A DNA stretch of 64,000 nucleotides from Malachius bipustulatus (Eukaryota > Arthropoda > Insecta > Coleoptera > Melyridae): assembly GCA_910589415.1 (NCBI GenBank), contig OU342637.1, positions 30,658,162 to 30,722,161 of the forward strand, written 5' to 3'. The position numbers were made by a program, and so were the translations under genes. The notes beneath the pieces are model-generated. The model did not search any database and had not been told where the DNA came from. It saw only the letters and a program-made list of their open reading frames with translations. This document shows, in pieces, positions 37,846-49,477 of this stretch. Positions within the stretch are counted from its first letter, which is position 1. Each line of letters starts with the position of its first letter.

Positions 37846-38454
37846 TCACTGGGAAGTTAAATATTTATTCAAAGGTAAAAACCGGACTTTAGGATGTCCT
37901 TCAAATCCCGACCAAAAATAGACCACAGATACACCCGCATACGCCCACCATCCGGATTCTTTTATATGCTCCAAGCAAATCCGATCAATTTCCAGTTCCA
38001 TCATGGTACCTCCTTCATCTTCCTCTCCGGCTATGAAGTTGATTTTTCTGACATTACAACGTTCTAGTTCACGAAGCTTCGGTGTTGATTTACCAATTCT
38101 CAGCAATAAATAACGGGCACTCATATCAAATACCCCCGGGAGGAAAGCATGGCAAATATACTGAGGCGGTGGCGGCACAACTTCTTCCCTTGCATGGAGT
38201 TCGAGTCCTTCAAAAGAAGAAACCTGGTTTACTTGAGAAATGATCCATAGCTTGGAATATTCATCATCACATGTGACCCGGATGACTCCCTTTATTTTAC
38301 AAAACTTGAATTCACTAAAGTGGGGTATTACTCTCCCTCTGATCGCGTCGATAGAGCCGGATAGGTAAGCTTGAATTTTTTTAAATTTTGGTGCTAGGGA
38401 ATCACCACATCGTGCTTCTATTATTACCACTTTTGATTTGATTGTTGGCTCCAT
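37846..38454 (-). CDS. DUF4780-like protein, copy A
   Basis: An intronless coding frame of 202 residues. Recognisable blocks are an N-terminal VVIIEARCGDSLAPKF, VIPHFSEFKF, GVIRVTCDDEYSKLWI, CHAFLPGVFDMSARYLLLRI, STPKLRELE and GWWAYAGVSVVYF. The pattern fits DUF4780, an insect-expanded domain often found next to transposon-derived sequence and without a known biochemical role. The protein at 60966-61589 shares the same blocks in the same order. An acceptor-like CTTTTAG about 25 bp before the ATG suggests a 5' UTR intron. There is no signal peptide or membrane segment. I do not assign a function. Confidence 0.65.
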   Translation of the reverse strand: MEPTIKSKVVIIEARCGDSLAPKFKKIQAYLSGSIDAIRGRVIPHFSEFKFCKIKGVIRVTCDDEYSKLWIISQVNQVSSFEGLELHAREEVVPPPPQYICHAFLPGVFDMSARYLLLRIGKSTPKLRELERCNVRKINFIAGEEDEGGTMMELEIDRICLEHIKESGWWAYAGVSVVYFWSGFEGHPKVRFLPLNKYLTSQ

Positions 38455-39431
38455 CTCGGACTATTTCAGTTTGTTCCACACCTAAAAGTTGAAAGTAATT
38501 AAAACTGAATTAAAATAACTATAAATCACAATAATTTACTTTCTCGATACAACTTACAAGAATAATTATAATTAAAACCTGTCTAGTTTAGTGTGGCTAA
38601 TGTAAATGTAGAAAATCAGGTGAAATGGGTGAAACACAGAGCTACCGCCCTTTTCGAATCATCATCACTCTCGAATCGAAAATCAGAGGCAAGAAGTGTC
38701 CCCAACTTTTAAACTTGGAACTCCCTACTAAAACCTAAAACCACAGAACATTCAGATGGACAGCTGGTAAGCTATATTAGAAAAAAACGTGTCGCGTATC
38801 CACTCGGCGAGTCGGCGCATAGGAGATCCGCCGTTGTTAGAGAGGAGTTGAGCTTGAGTGGCGGATCATTCTTCTATGATCATTTGTGACAACTTCATAT
38901 AAACAAGTGAAATAGATCAAACGGAAAGAATTTTTCCAACAAAAGCTACAAAAATATAGATGACTAAATTCAAAAGTCAGTGCGAAGGTCATTAAAATTA
39001 AGAAGAAGAATATAAGTACTTAGACGTCAATTGTCATTACTCTATTATTTGACTTTTACGCGCGAACAGGCTGCGTTCACAATAAACGTCTCGAAATGAT
39101 AGAACCAGTCGAATCTGTAACGCGCGCAACTGTCATTGTGAGAAGGCGATTTTTAAAAGGTATAATAATTTTAATTGCCGAGCTTCTCGTCTCGTATTAA
39201 AAAGATTATCACGTATGGCTAAAAAGGGAGTATATTTATTATAAATTGTCGCTATTTTAAGAGTGCTTCCTAAATTTTTAAGTTGTTATGTTTAATTTGG
39301 CGAATTTCAAGGAGAAGGTAAAGCGAGAGAAAAGTCACAAAAAGAAACAATACTCAGACAACATTTTACCCTTTACTAATAACGAAACTACAGAAAATAT
39401 CAAAATCTAACAATAATAATAATAATAATAA
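38455..39431. other. Intergenic region upstream of DUF4780-like copy A
   Basis: No supported gene. It contains a GC-richer patch at 38800-38870 and would hold the copy A promoter. Its distal part lies just beyond the 3' end of the aminopeptidase gene. Confidence 0.5.
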
Positions 39432-39437
39432 TTTATT
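39432..39437 (-). terminator. Polyadenylation signal overlapping the aminopeptidase stop codon
   Basis: On the minus strand AAATAAATT overlaps the TAA stop, giving an AATAAA hexamer. A second signal further on may be used instead. Confidence 0.4.
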
Positions 39438-42400
39438 TCGTTTGTAGTTTTATAAATTCAATTAGAGTCCTGGTAGGTCTACCAGTCATCCCTTTACTTA
39501 AATACGGGATTCCCCCGTCCGGTCCCATAACCCCGGCCATATCTAAATGCAGCCAGGGCGTTCCTTCCGGCACAAACTCTCTCAAAAAAGCGGCAGCGGT
39601 GCAACTACCCCCTCCCTTTCCCTTCCCAATATTATTCAAATCGAAGGCGTCGTTCTCGGCGACCTGCTTGGTGTAATGTTTCCAGAGAGGGAATCGCCAC
39701 ACGCGATCCCCTGTCAAGCTACCCGCTACTTGCAGCGAGTCGTACAGTTCATTCGAGTTAGTAAAAACTCCGGTGGCCCCGTTCCCGACTGCCACCGACA
39801 TGGCGCCAGTCAACGTCGCTATATCCAAAAGCCACTTTGGTTTGAATTTGGCGCTGTAACAGAGAGCGTCCGCCAGAATCAATCGACCCTCTGCGTCGGT
39901 GTTATCGACGCAGATCGTCTTCCCGTTCTTAGCCCTGATCACGTCTCCCGGTTTCACGGCCGCTCCTGAAGGTAGATTCTCGGTCAACGGGATGAGGACT
40001 CTTATGTTCGCCGGGATGTTTAGCTTCGCCAGTCCGTATAGAGTCGCCACTACGTTCGCCGCGCCGCTCATGTCCGCTCGCATCTGATCCATGCTCGCGG
40101 CAGGTTTCAAACTGATCCCGCCCGCATCGAACGTGACTCCTTTCCCTACCAAGACGATCGGACTAGCTTCCGAATTGTTGACGTAGGAGATTTCCATGAA
40201 CTTGGGCGGCTCTTCCGAACCTTTCGTGACGGAAAGGAACGCTCCCATTTGCTCCTTCTCGGCCCATTTTTTATCGTGCACCTCGATCTTCACGTTCGGG
40301 AGATTCAGGATCTTCGTCACTTCTTCGGTGAATATCGTCGGTGTTAATAGATTCCCCGGGGTATCCGATAGTTTCCTGGCGATGTTTTGAGCGTTGGCTT
40401 TCTGCACTCCTCGGTCCCAGGCGGACTGATCGGCCGAATCGTTGCCGACTCCGTGGAATGTAACGAGCGGCGGATCTTCTTTTTTCGTTTTGTATTCTTG
40501 GAACTTCCAGGAACCTAATATGCTTCCTTCCGCTGCCGCTTCTGGGTCGTCTAGACTTTCTACGGCGATTTGTTTGACTCCTGCGCTGTGTAGAGCTCTG
40601 CAACCGGCTGAAAAATTCAATTTAAAATATAATCAAGGAAGATTTCTAGTGAATTAATTACCGGACGCTGCAATTCTGACCGCTTCTTTCTCCTCCGAGA
40701 TTAGTTCGATGTCATTTTTCTCCTTGAGTTTCTTCCCGAGTCCGACGACCGCGACCGAAGGAAAGTCGTCATGTAGGCCCCAAAACAGGCAACTCTTTCC
40801 CGCTTCGATTTTATTTCCTGCGCTAGAAAGATTACTTACGGTTATTAAAACATTCGACCCAAAGGGTTTTTTCTATTGAGAAAGAGTGTAATAAATTTTC
40901 TATTACTTTTAGTTTTTTGCGATGTATGTCTGGACGAAAGCTCTCTGAACAATCCTTTATAATAATCATTCAATTCTTTATCTGGTGACATGTCGGGATT
41001 GCTGAGGAGATATCAAAATCTGATCAAAACATTGAAACACATGAGCCTGGCTGTGGGTGCAAAAGTGTCCAGGCCATAAAGAAGAAGAAGAACTCCCTAC
41101 TCTGGGGTGCGTTCGAAAACTTCACTCCCAGTGTAAGAACTGAGAATCACTCCGACCGAAAAAAGTGAATTTGTTGTGGGTGGTTATCAATATCCAATAT
41201 TTTAAAAGATCATTAGTGTCAATTATTACGTCCTGAAGTGACGTTTTCGAACAAGCCCCAACTCTGCACTCATAATAAAAATTGAGCCCCTAGTAGCGGC
41301 CATTTGTTAAAATGGCAAATTGCTATAGAAAATAGTTGTCAATATATTTTTGGCGGACATAGCGCTAGGGGGAGTCGGTAGGGTAGCACTTTTTTTTCGA
41401 AAAACTATCTTCATAAAGTTCTGCTAAGCAGATGTGCCAACAGAATCTCGTCGCGTCTTACCTTTAGCGAGAAAAGTGGTATAGGCGGTATGGTGGAAAA
41501 AAATAAGGCCTTCAATGAGGGCCTCAAAATTCTAGGATATTGGAGATGCCGAGTTACCCCCTGCTAAATTTATCTATGGTCACCTTAAGTCTAGTATTAC
41601 TGAGCTTTCGTGAAAAATATTAATAAAAGTCTAAAATACTTCTTCTTCTTTAGGGTTTATGGCCTTTAGCTTTTACCAGGCCAAAATAAGCTAAGTCTAA
41701 AATACAATCATTATCTATAGTATTCAAACTTAAATTGACAAGAGAACTTCAAAAATGGCAAATACTTCTTCTTTTTCTTAATGGTTTATGACCTTTCACG
41801 TCAAGCTATTTAGCCAGTTATGTATCAATATTTTTCTACCGAATTTTTGAATAATGAAAAGTATGACACGCGCAGTATATTACAATACTCACCTTCTTTA
41901 TCAACTCCACCATAATTAAAATTTACAAAGATAAAGGAAGTAAAAAAAATAATTACTACATAGATAGGTACACTATTTATTGCCATCAAGATACAGCTAG
42001 TTACGGAAACGGAAGAAAACTATTGAATAATCGAGGGACGGATCGACTTGGACTCGTTAAAATTCCAATCAACTCTCGTCTGATTAACCTGATTAGTTCC
42101 AGTTCGTTCGTCCCCGATTGTTGCGTGGTAAGTAGCTATGTTCAGAATAAAATCAAAGTTCTATCACAACCCGGGTCTAATCTAATCGTTTATTTACAAA
42201 AAATATACCACTAGAACTAGCACTAGCACTAGCACTATTACTAGCACCAGCACTAGAACAAACACGATAATAGTTATGTAATAATACAATAAGTGATCCA
42301 AAAATATATAAGTACAGTAGTTGTAGTTTAGTAGAAGGTACACATCGAATGATAAAAGGAAAGGTGCGCACGTACGCTTCGTTAAATCGTCTCATAGCCA

Positions 42401-45400
42401 AAATATTCGTTCCTCATCTTTCAATAATAACGACCCGTTAAATTTATTTACAGTTAAAATATTTTCACTTAGCAGCTGCACATCACAGTCTTTTCGAAAG
42501 TAAAATATCTCCTAATTCGACAATTCGATCTCCTAATCCTACAGACTGTGCTCTGTCAAAAAATATCGATCTTCATCCCTTCACCTTAAAAAAAATAACG
42601 ACAATTACAACATCGAATATTTTAATAAAAATCTCCCCGATTTTACTATCGGACTTAAAGCTTCTTCTGGGACATTAAAGCTACTTGAATTTCCTTCACA
42701 TTTACTTATCTCCTATAAAATTTACTCACAATTCGTATTATAGGTATAATAATTATTAACACACCAATATGAGAAAAGCACATCGTTTTTTACTAGGTTG
42801 TCGGTTATCATCATTTAGATTTGTTTCGTCAGAAATTAAGTACTAGTACTAGTACTACTAACTACAGAAATACAGAGTGAGCAAAAAGTTACCAATAATG
42901 AATCTTACCGGCGGCACTAGCTTTAACACTGGCGCTAGCATCATCATCGAAAACACCGAGGGAGAGAGAGACAGTAACCTGAACACTATTTGTGCGTGTT
43001 AAATTTTAACATCATTTTTGGCACAATTGGATGTATAATAATAATAAATAATCGAACAATCAGAGATTCCTTTCGCTCATTTAAATCGAAAATTAAAGAA
43101 ATCCCTGACGTTTCGTTTGTTAATTAATCCTCCCACTAATACAATACACGTTAAAATGCCCTTTTAGTAATCAAACATAAAAGAAACAGTCAATTAAACT
43201 AATAAGGGCCCCTTTTATTACTCTCTAAAAATTCCTCTATAAAATTGCTTTAAAATTATCTGTTCCAGAAGCAGAATCTTTAATCTAAAATACGCGCCGA
43301 AACTTTACAATACTCTGCATGCGCATTAAAAGGTGTAATGCGCATGTGCAGTATTGAAAAGTTTTTCGCCTCAAACAGAAATTAGTTGCTCCATGAGCAA
43401 AAAGCAGGAACATTAGTGGGAATAAAATGAAACTGCTTTTTTCAATTAAAAACTAAGATTCGAATCCTTGAAAAATCCGCGTCTCTAAGGCTTGTAAGTC
43501 AAAGTTCTTATTTAAGGTTAAGAGTGACTTCAAAGAGAGTAAAAAAAAAGATGGGGCATATACAACAAAACCTCAACACTGACATGTAAAGGAATCGTAC
43601 GACTTTACATAATAATAATAATAATACCTGACACGAGACTATATACAAGTAACATAGGAACAAATACAACCTAAGCTAACTTAAAATTAAGGTCGAGCAT
43701 TTCAGAACGTATAAGATACATCGTCTACTATCACAATGATTACATTATAAGGAATACCGAACACGATTAAAATAACTCTAAAATGATCGAGTTCTGGTAC
43801 CGATCCCGGTACTAGTACTTGTAATTTTCATTTTCCAACAAACTAGAGTTGAAATACGTCCGATTAAAGACACGACGAGGTATCAATTTACTAACGAGCC
43901 GTGTCAGTTGAGCGTTTTAAAGGCTGCTAGTCTTCATCATCAACTGATTGTCCTTTTTATTTTTCAATTAATAACAAACAGACTTATACCAGTTCCAGGA
44001 TGTTGATGGCGCCCTGGCTGTTGGCCGCCATAACAACATTCGAGTTCTGTTTCCAGCATACAGCCGACACGAAGTCGTTCCCGTCATCCTCGCGTCTATC
44101 CTGTTCCAGGACGCCCTGCACCGCCTCGAACTTGTAACAAAACAGCTTCTTGCTCAATCCCTTGTAATAGATGTAGAGGGAATTGTTCTCGGAGCCGCAG
44201 GCCACGTAGTCCCCGTCGGTGGCCAAGCCGACAAAGTTCTTCTCGTTGACGTGCCCGAGGAACGATCTCAGACAGTAGGAGGGCGCCTTGACGTTCCACA
44301 TCTTCAGCTGGGAATCGGTGGACGCAGACACGATCTCCTCGTTATTCAGGAACTTGACGTAGCTGACGGCCTTCTTGTGGCCCTTGAAGACGGCCACGTT
44401 CTCCTTCAGGTTCCTCAGGTCGTAGTAGTGGACGCAGTGGTCGGCGCTGCCAAACGCCAGGTGGTACGAGCTGGCCGGGTTGAATTTCACGCAGCAAACG
44501 TTCGCCTTAGCCTCTAGAGTTGCGATAGAGTGCTCCTGATTGAGGGAGTAGAGCTTGACGCGCGCGTCATCCGAGCCGGATGCAATCAGACGGGTGTCGA
44601 CGTTGTTGAAGTCGACGCTCCAACAGCGTTTCTCGTGCTCCTGGTAGGTCTTGGTCCTCTGGCCGGTCGACGCATCCCAGATCGTGACGGTGCCCTCGTA
44701 ATCGCTTGACGCCAACGTGCTCTTATGGTAGCTATTCCAGCTGACGCAGGAGATCTTCGACTTTGACACCATCTCGATGGAGGGATAATGGATATTGACG
44801 GTATCCTTGACCACGATCCCGTACTCGTAGACTTTGATCCGCTTGGTAACGCCTGCGATCGCGACAAACTCGTTGTCCTTGTCGAATTCGATGCTCGAGA
44901 CGATCGTAGAGTTATTGAAGACGTCGTTTGAGTAATTGAGTGTGGCCAGCAGTTTGAGGGAGTTGTATCGTGAGAACCGGATGAGATTCTCGCGGAACTC
45001 GTCCAGACCGGACGACGATTTTGTCGTCGTGTCGCCGCCTTGGTCCTCCTTGCCGAAATAGATGTCCTTGGAACGGGCGGCGAAGTAGCAGTCGACGAAA
45101 TCGTCGAAATGAGCGTGCAGTCTGCGCCGCCTCATCGCGAGAGACGCTGAATTGGAGTTGGACGGCTTAACAGCTCCTTCGGTCGATCCGCTTGCGCTTG
45201 CCTCAACCTTCTTCCCTGTCGAAGTTCCTATGTTGTCCAACAGATCGAGCATCTCCTTCTTCATCGCCGACATGGAAGCCTCAGTCTCCACACGTCCCTC
45301 CGTCGCCGTTGCCACGGATCGCTCGACCTCCTCCAGAGTCGGACACTTACTGTGCACCTCCTTCAGCTTCTCGTTGACCTCGCCGATGTCGCGCTCGATT

Positions 45401-48400
45401 ATGGTCATCTCTTTTGCAATCTGTGTCTGCTGCTCCTTCTTCTGCTTCATGAGATGCTTCAGGAATTCCAGCAGCAGCCGATTCTGTGCGGCGCACGATT
45501 CCGCCTCCAGCAACTGCTTCCGCTGCGTCAGGACCTCCAGCATCACGTTCACGTCGGGCAGCGTCAGGTTCTGCGACTCGGACTTGATGTAGTCTCGGAG
45601 ACCATCTGCGGAGCCGACAAATTCTCCGGAACCCTCTCTGGGCAGTCCCAGTCCAAGGACCTCCATGCCGCTGACCCGGACCTTGTGCTTCTTGATCAGG
45701 TCGTTCAGCAGGTAGTTGGGGATCAGCTGGGACGGGTTCGCGATCTCCGTGCTGCACTTCGGGCACCGCTTCAGCACTTCAATCGATTTCGTGATGCAGC
45801 CGAAGCAGAAGGTGTGGCCGCACGTCGTTATGTAGGCCTCCTCGATCATGTTGAAGCAGACGGGGCACGAAAAGTCGGCGTTCTTTTCTTCAAAAGATAG
45901 AGAAGCGGATGCGGACGCGGCTGTCGCGGCGACATTCGGGCGGGCCCGCTTCGGCGTCCTGACCGACGGTCGACTTGTGGGAACATTGGAACCGCTGTGT
46001 GAAGAGGCTGAGCTACTGCGACCGTCTCGATTCTGAGAAGCCATTATTATTGTTACCACATTGGCGGTCCTCATTCAAATGGCTTACGTCTCAACTAGTC
46101 TCTAGGAGGAGAAATCCAACCTGAAACAATTGCTGCTGTTAATTTCGGTGTCTTTTTTTTTGTTACTCTGTGCGAGCGAAAAATTAATTTCGATTAAATC
46201 GGGGGGAGAAACTGTTTCAGGTCGGGTTTCTGAATGAAAATTTGGGATCGGATGATTGGCGGAGGGAATCACTTCAACTGACCGACCACGTATGTAATTA
46301 AATTTATCATGAGAACTGAAAATTTCTAAAATAAACATCTCGTCTCGATCAAAAAACTAGAATACGGCTGGCTAAATATTCGAGTATTCAAAGGCCATTG
46401 TGAAATAGAAAAACATACAAAACAGGCATGCCAAAATAAATAATCTTTTGACAGCTCAACTATTCGACTCAACCTCAAATTATTCTAGTAACTGTTATAA
46501 TAAACAATAAATCCACGAGTAAATAAGTTAAAAATCCTGAGAGAAATGAGTCCTTACCAGAGCTGGGCACGAGTACTGAAAAGAGTACTCGTAAATAATT
46601 CGAGTACGAGTACTTGGAAAATGTACTCGTAAGTATTTACTCGTAAGTATTTTGGCACAAACAGGTGGACGAGTACGAGTAATACTCGTGAAAACACGAG
46701 TAACAAGTACGAGTAGTTTTATTCGTGTCGTGCGCATGATCCATCATGATACCAATAAATACCAAGGCGCAACCAGCCTATGACGTCAGGTTTGTGATAG
46801 CTAAATACGAGTGAGAGCATAGGTATATCCGTTCCGTAGATCGTATCATATTCTAATCTAAGCAGTGCCGGCTCCTGTGATAATGGCGCCCTGTTCGAGA
46901 GTGCTTCATGACGCCCGATGCACGGATGCACCCAGTGGCGAAGTTAGGCTTTCATTTAGGGGGGGGGGGGGGGGAGGGAAAAAGCAGTATTTAATCTTCA
47001 ACATAAATTCAAATGCTTTGAATTTGAAAGAATTTTTTCAATGAAAGAAATTTTATTGTAAAGAAATTAATAACTTCTTACATAGCGCATATTTGATATG
47101 TTATATAAAAATATGTAATATAAAATGCGGCATTACTAGTGACAGTGCAATTGCGCAGGACGGTGAACTCGTTTTTAGATCGGTTCCCTGCTGACGGCAT
47201 GACGTCATTACTATCCGTAAAAATATCCGTATTTCACGAGTAAAATTTCTCGAGTAGTTGTAATTGTACTTATCCGTACGAGTAGTAAGTATTTTGGATG
47301 GAAAGTACTTGTGAGTAAAAAATTACGAGTAGTTTTTTTACTCGTAACAAAAATACGAGTAAAGTACTCGAGTACATGGCCAGCTCTGGTCCTTACTTAG
47401 GATAGAAATATCCCAAACAAAAACTGAAACTATTTGGCTAAATGTAAAAGAGTGAAAAGGCTATTACACAATAATAGCAGTGAAAAAAGAAGAAGATACA
47501 AAAATCAGGCATACCAAACTAAATATTTTTGACAGATAACTATTCGACTTAACCTCAAATTAATTCTTCTTACTCTTGATATTAATAATAACAATTGTTG
47601 CAGAAAACTTAAATTAGTTTTATTGCCAATCGTTTCCCTGGAAAAATGATTTGGGGTCCACCTGAATAAAAAATTACTAGGAGTATATCCAGACCAACAT
47701 CAAAAGTGTATTTTCAAGTTACATTATGAAGAATTTTGGTAAAGGTGCTCTATCGCGACGGTTTTACCCCTACGCTGGCTCCCCTCCACTTTCTCTGCTT
47801 GCTCCGAGCCGACAGGCTCTCAGCGTTGCCACATTAAATCCATGTCTCCGTTCTCCTACGGCCTTAAAGTGTCATTTTTGGTTACAAATAATATTAAAAC
47901 TCTTATTTGCTGCAGTAAGTCAGGTCTTTGGTCAGGGTAGGTTTTTTAGTGTATTTTTTTTCCTTCAAATGTTCGTAAAATGAAAAAAAACACCAACCCT
48001 GACCAAAGACCTGACGAACCGGTAGCTACTATTACGGTCTCGTAAGGGAGCGGGCAGGAAGTGCACAGGATTGTCTGCAGAACGTAGAAGGGCTTGCATA
48101 TGGCAACACTGAGAATGTGTCGGAGCGTAGCAAGCAGAGACAGTGGACGGGGGCCAGCGTAGGGGTAAAACCGTCGCGATACAGCACCTTTACCTAGTTC
48201 TTTAGTCTTTAGATTTAAGCGTTCAAGACCTTAGTGCTCCTCAAATGCACTTCAAGCCAATCAAATCATAAAAATTATTATCAGAATGACAGAGTAGAAA
48301 AATAAACCGATTAATAATAATTGTAAACGTTATCACATCTTTATGAATACCCACATAACAATTATTCACGGAGACTTATTAAATGAATACTTACAGCTTG

Positions 48401-48710
48401 ATATGTTCCACTAGCTTCCCACCGGTTGCTGAGTTGAACTTCTGTGCAGTGGCAGTCAAGTGCAGTTCCTTGTCCTCCAGGTACAATCCCAACACAAGGC
48501 CTCTCTGAAAAGTAATTTTTTTTGTAAAATTTTGGTTGAAAAAAAGGGGGTACAAAAGTGGATCGGTTTCTTTATCGATTAACGTGGTGAGATTTATTTT
48601 TAACTCGCACTTACCGAACAATCTAAGCTGAAACGCTGCGTTAGCTGGGTGAATTTCGCATTTAACCTACAAAAGTACCTGCAGCTAGGGCTGGTGAAGA
48701 GAACTGCCAT
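39433..48710 (-). CDS. Leucyl (cytosol) aminopeptidase, M17 family
   Basis: There are five exons on the minus strand: 48615-48710, 48395-48504, 40907-41001, 40662-40817 and 39433-40607. Every junction is in phase, giving 1,632 nt and 543 residues (human LAP3 has 519). The N-terminus MAVLFTSPSCRYFCRLNAKF has basic and Ser residues and no acids, like a mitochondrial presequence, and precedes RGLVLGLYLEDKEL. The catalytic domain shows VGKGVTFDAGGISLKP (metal and catalytic lysine), MRADMSGAANV and the family signature NTDAEGRLILADAL. The enzyme releases N-terminal residues using two metal ions and is normally hexameric. Intron 2 is 7.4 kb and contains the whole COP1 gene plus transposons. The weakest part is exon 3, which is short and supported by phase and position. 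Insects have several paralogues, so no symbol is given. Confidence 0.88.
41262..41345. repeat. Dispersed repeat fragment (relative of 29270-29350)
   Basis: Shares TCTGCACTCATAAT and the AGCGGCCATTTGTTAA block, inverted relative to 29270-29350. It lies in aminopeptidase intron 2. Confidence 0.5.
42205..42260. repeat. (CACTAG)n microsatellite
   Basis: Irregular run of six-base ACTAGC-type units in aminopeptidase intron 2, downstream of COP1. Confidence 0.7.
43984..46074 (-). CDS. COP1: E3 ubiquitin ligase COP1 (RFWD2), intronless
   Basis: A single uninterrupted frame of 696 codons. The second ATG (46044, codon 11, MASQNRDG) has a better start context (A at -3, G at +4) than the first, so the protein probably has 686 residues. 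A Ser-rich N-terminus carries a basic patch (PKRARP). A C3HC4 RING (CPVCFNMIEEA ... CGHTFCFGCITK ... CPKC, about residues 68-108) and a coiled coil (about 175-265) follow. A seven-bladed WD40 propeller (about 370-696) includes SWNSYHKSTLASSDYEGTV and ASGSDDARVKLY. COP1 recruits substrates such as ETS and JUN-type transcription factors through the propeller, with DET1-DDB1-CUL4. It lies on the same strand inside intron 2 of the aminopeptidase gene. An acceptor-like TTGTTTCAG about 52 bp upstream suggests a 5' UTR intron. Confidence 0.95.
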   Translation of the reverse strand: MRTANVVTIIMASQNRDGRSSSASSHSGSNVPTSRPSVRTPKRARPNVAATAASASASLSFEEKNADFSCPVCFNMIEEAYITTCGHTFCFGCITKSIEVLKRCPKCSTEIANPSQLIPNYLLNDLIKKHKVRVSGMEVLGLGLPREGSGEFVGSADGLRDYIKSESQNLTLPDVNVMLEVLTQRKQLLEAESCAAQNRLLLEFLKHLMKQKKEQQTQIAKEMTIIERDIGEVNEKLKEVHSKCPTLEEVERSVATATEGRVETEASMSAMKKEMLDLLDNIGTSTGKKVEASASGSTEGAVKPSNSNSASLAMRRRRLHAHFDDFVDCYFAARSKDIYFGKEDQGGDTTTKSSSGLDEFRENLIRFSRYNSLKLLATLNYSNDVFNNSTIVSSIEFDKDNEFVAIAGVTKRIKVYEYGIVVKDTVNIHYPSIEMVSKSKISCVSWNSYHKSTLASSDYEGTVTIWDASTGQRTKTYQEHEKRCWSVDFNNVDTRLIASGSDDARVKLYSLNQEHSIATLEAKANVCCVKFNPASSYHLAFGSADHCVHYYDLRNLKENVAVFKGHKKAVSYVKFLNNEEIVSASTDSQLKMWNVKAPSYCLRSFLGHVNEKNFVGLATDGDYVACGSENNSLYIYYKGLSKKLFCYKFEAVQGVLEQDRREDDGNDFVSAVCWKQNSNVVMAANSQGAINILELV
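46558..47388. mobile_element. 831-bp non-autonomous hAT element
   Basis: The ends read CAGAGCTGGGCACGAGTACT and (reverse-complemented) CAGAGCTGGCCATGTACTCG. They are flanked by the exact 8-bp duplication GTCCTTAC (46550-46557 and 47389-47396). Both subterminal regions (about 180 bp each) are packed with ACTCGTA/TACGAGT motifs in both orientations, as expected for transposase binding sites. The centre has no transposase coding sequence and contains a G run (46958-46974). It lies about 0.5 kb upstream of COP1. Confidence 0.88.
47728..48205. mobile_element. MITE with long inverted ends and a nested hairpin
   Basis: GGTAAAGGTGCTCTATCGCG (47738 on) is mirrored at about 48194, and the arms extend for about 100 bp with gaps. 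Inside lies another hairpin (47919-48015) with arms GTCAGGTCTTTGGTCAGGGT and complement. No coding content. The target duplication is not clear. Confidence 0.7.
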
Positions 48711-49477
48711 TTCTTGTCGGTGTACTTATCGATGGTTGGTGCTTTTTTCTGCCAATTTTACTTGATAAAAATACAGAATGGGTCATTGAAATTTCAGTGA
48801 TATCTCTGAGGTTTTTTTTTCATTAATAACTGATAAGAATTGTATAAATTCAGTAAAAATTAGTTCACCTTCCTCTGCCTGCCTGCCTTCTAGCTCCACC
48901 ACCATTTGAAAAACATTCCGTGACATGACAATTGACAAGCCAACTGACAAGTTGTGACATTTGATCAATGACATATGAAGCATTACTTGAAAGTTTAAAC
49001 GCGTTCAGAAATTAAACTATTTATACATGATTGAAAATTATATAAATTAGAAAATGTCTAACTAATAACTATATTTTGAAATCATTTCATTAGCAATAAC
49101 ACTGCGACCTGCATTAACTTATCGCCATAAAGTGTCCATCCTTATGGTTGTTTTAGAGTTTTATAATAATTATATTTTACATTTTTTAATGAAAAATATG
49201 TTATCAAAAAAATGTTTTAAGAATCAAAATAATAAAAAAATTATTATTAGAATTGGTCAAATAAAAAATTTATAGTAATAGTTTCCTAAAGTTACCAGAA
49301 AGAAAAAAAAAGAAATTTTCTTTAAAAATCCAACAGAAACGGAGATGCTGACCAGCCACCAAGTAATATTTGAGGGACAGTCCTTATATAATTAGGACGT
49401 GGTAACTAAAGAAAAAATAAAAGAAAGTTGATTATTGAGATATTTAATTTATTATACAAAACACAACTCGGAAATAA
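48711..49477. other. Upstream region of the aminopeptidase gene
   Basis: Holds the presumed promoter of the minus-strand aminopeptidase gene and, further right, the 3' flank of zinc-finger gene 2. Very AT-rich after 49000. No further feature recognised. Confidence 0.5.

Noticed and set aside
41040..41100. SINE tail ending in GAAGAAGAAG (also near 26480 and 52550)
   Set aside because: Only short similar tails are visible. I could not define a tRNA-like head or a common body, so no element is claimed.
41893..41986. Signal-peptide-like exon (MAINSVPIYVVIIFF...) with a good donor in aminopeptidase intron 2
   Set aside because: Its donor is in phase 1, while exon 40907-41001 needs phase 2, and joining them runs into a stop within about ten codons. 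The exon at 48395-48504 fits both phase and family sequence.
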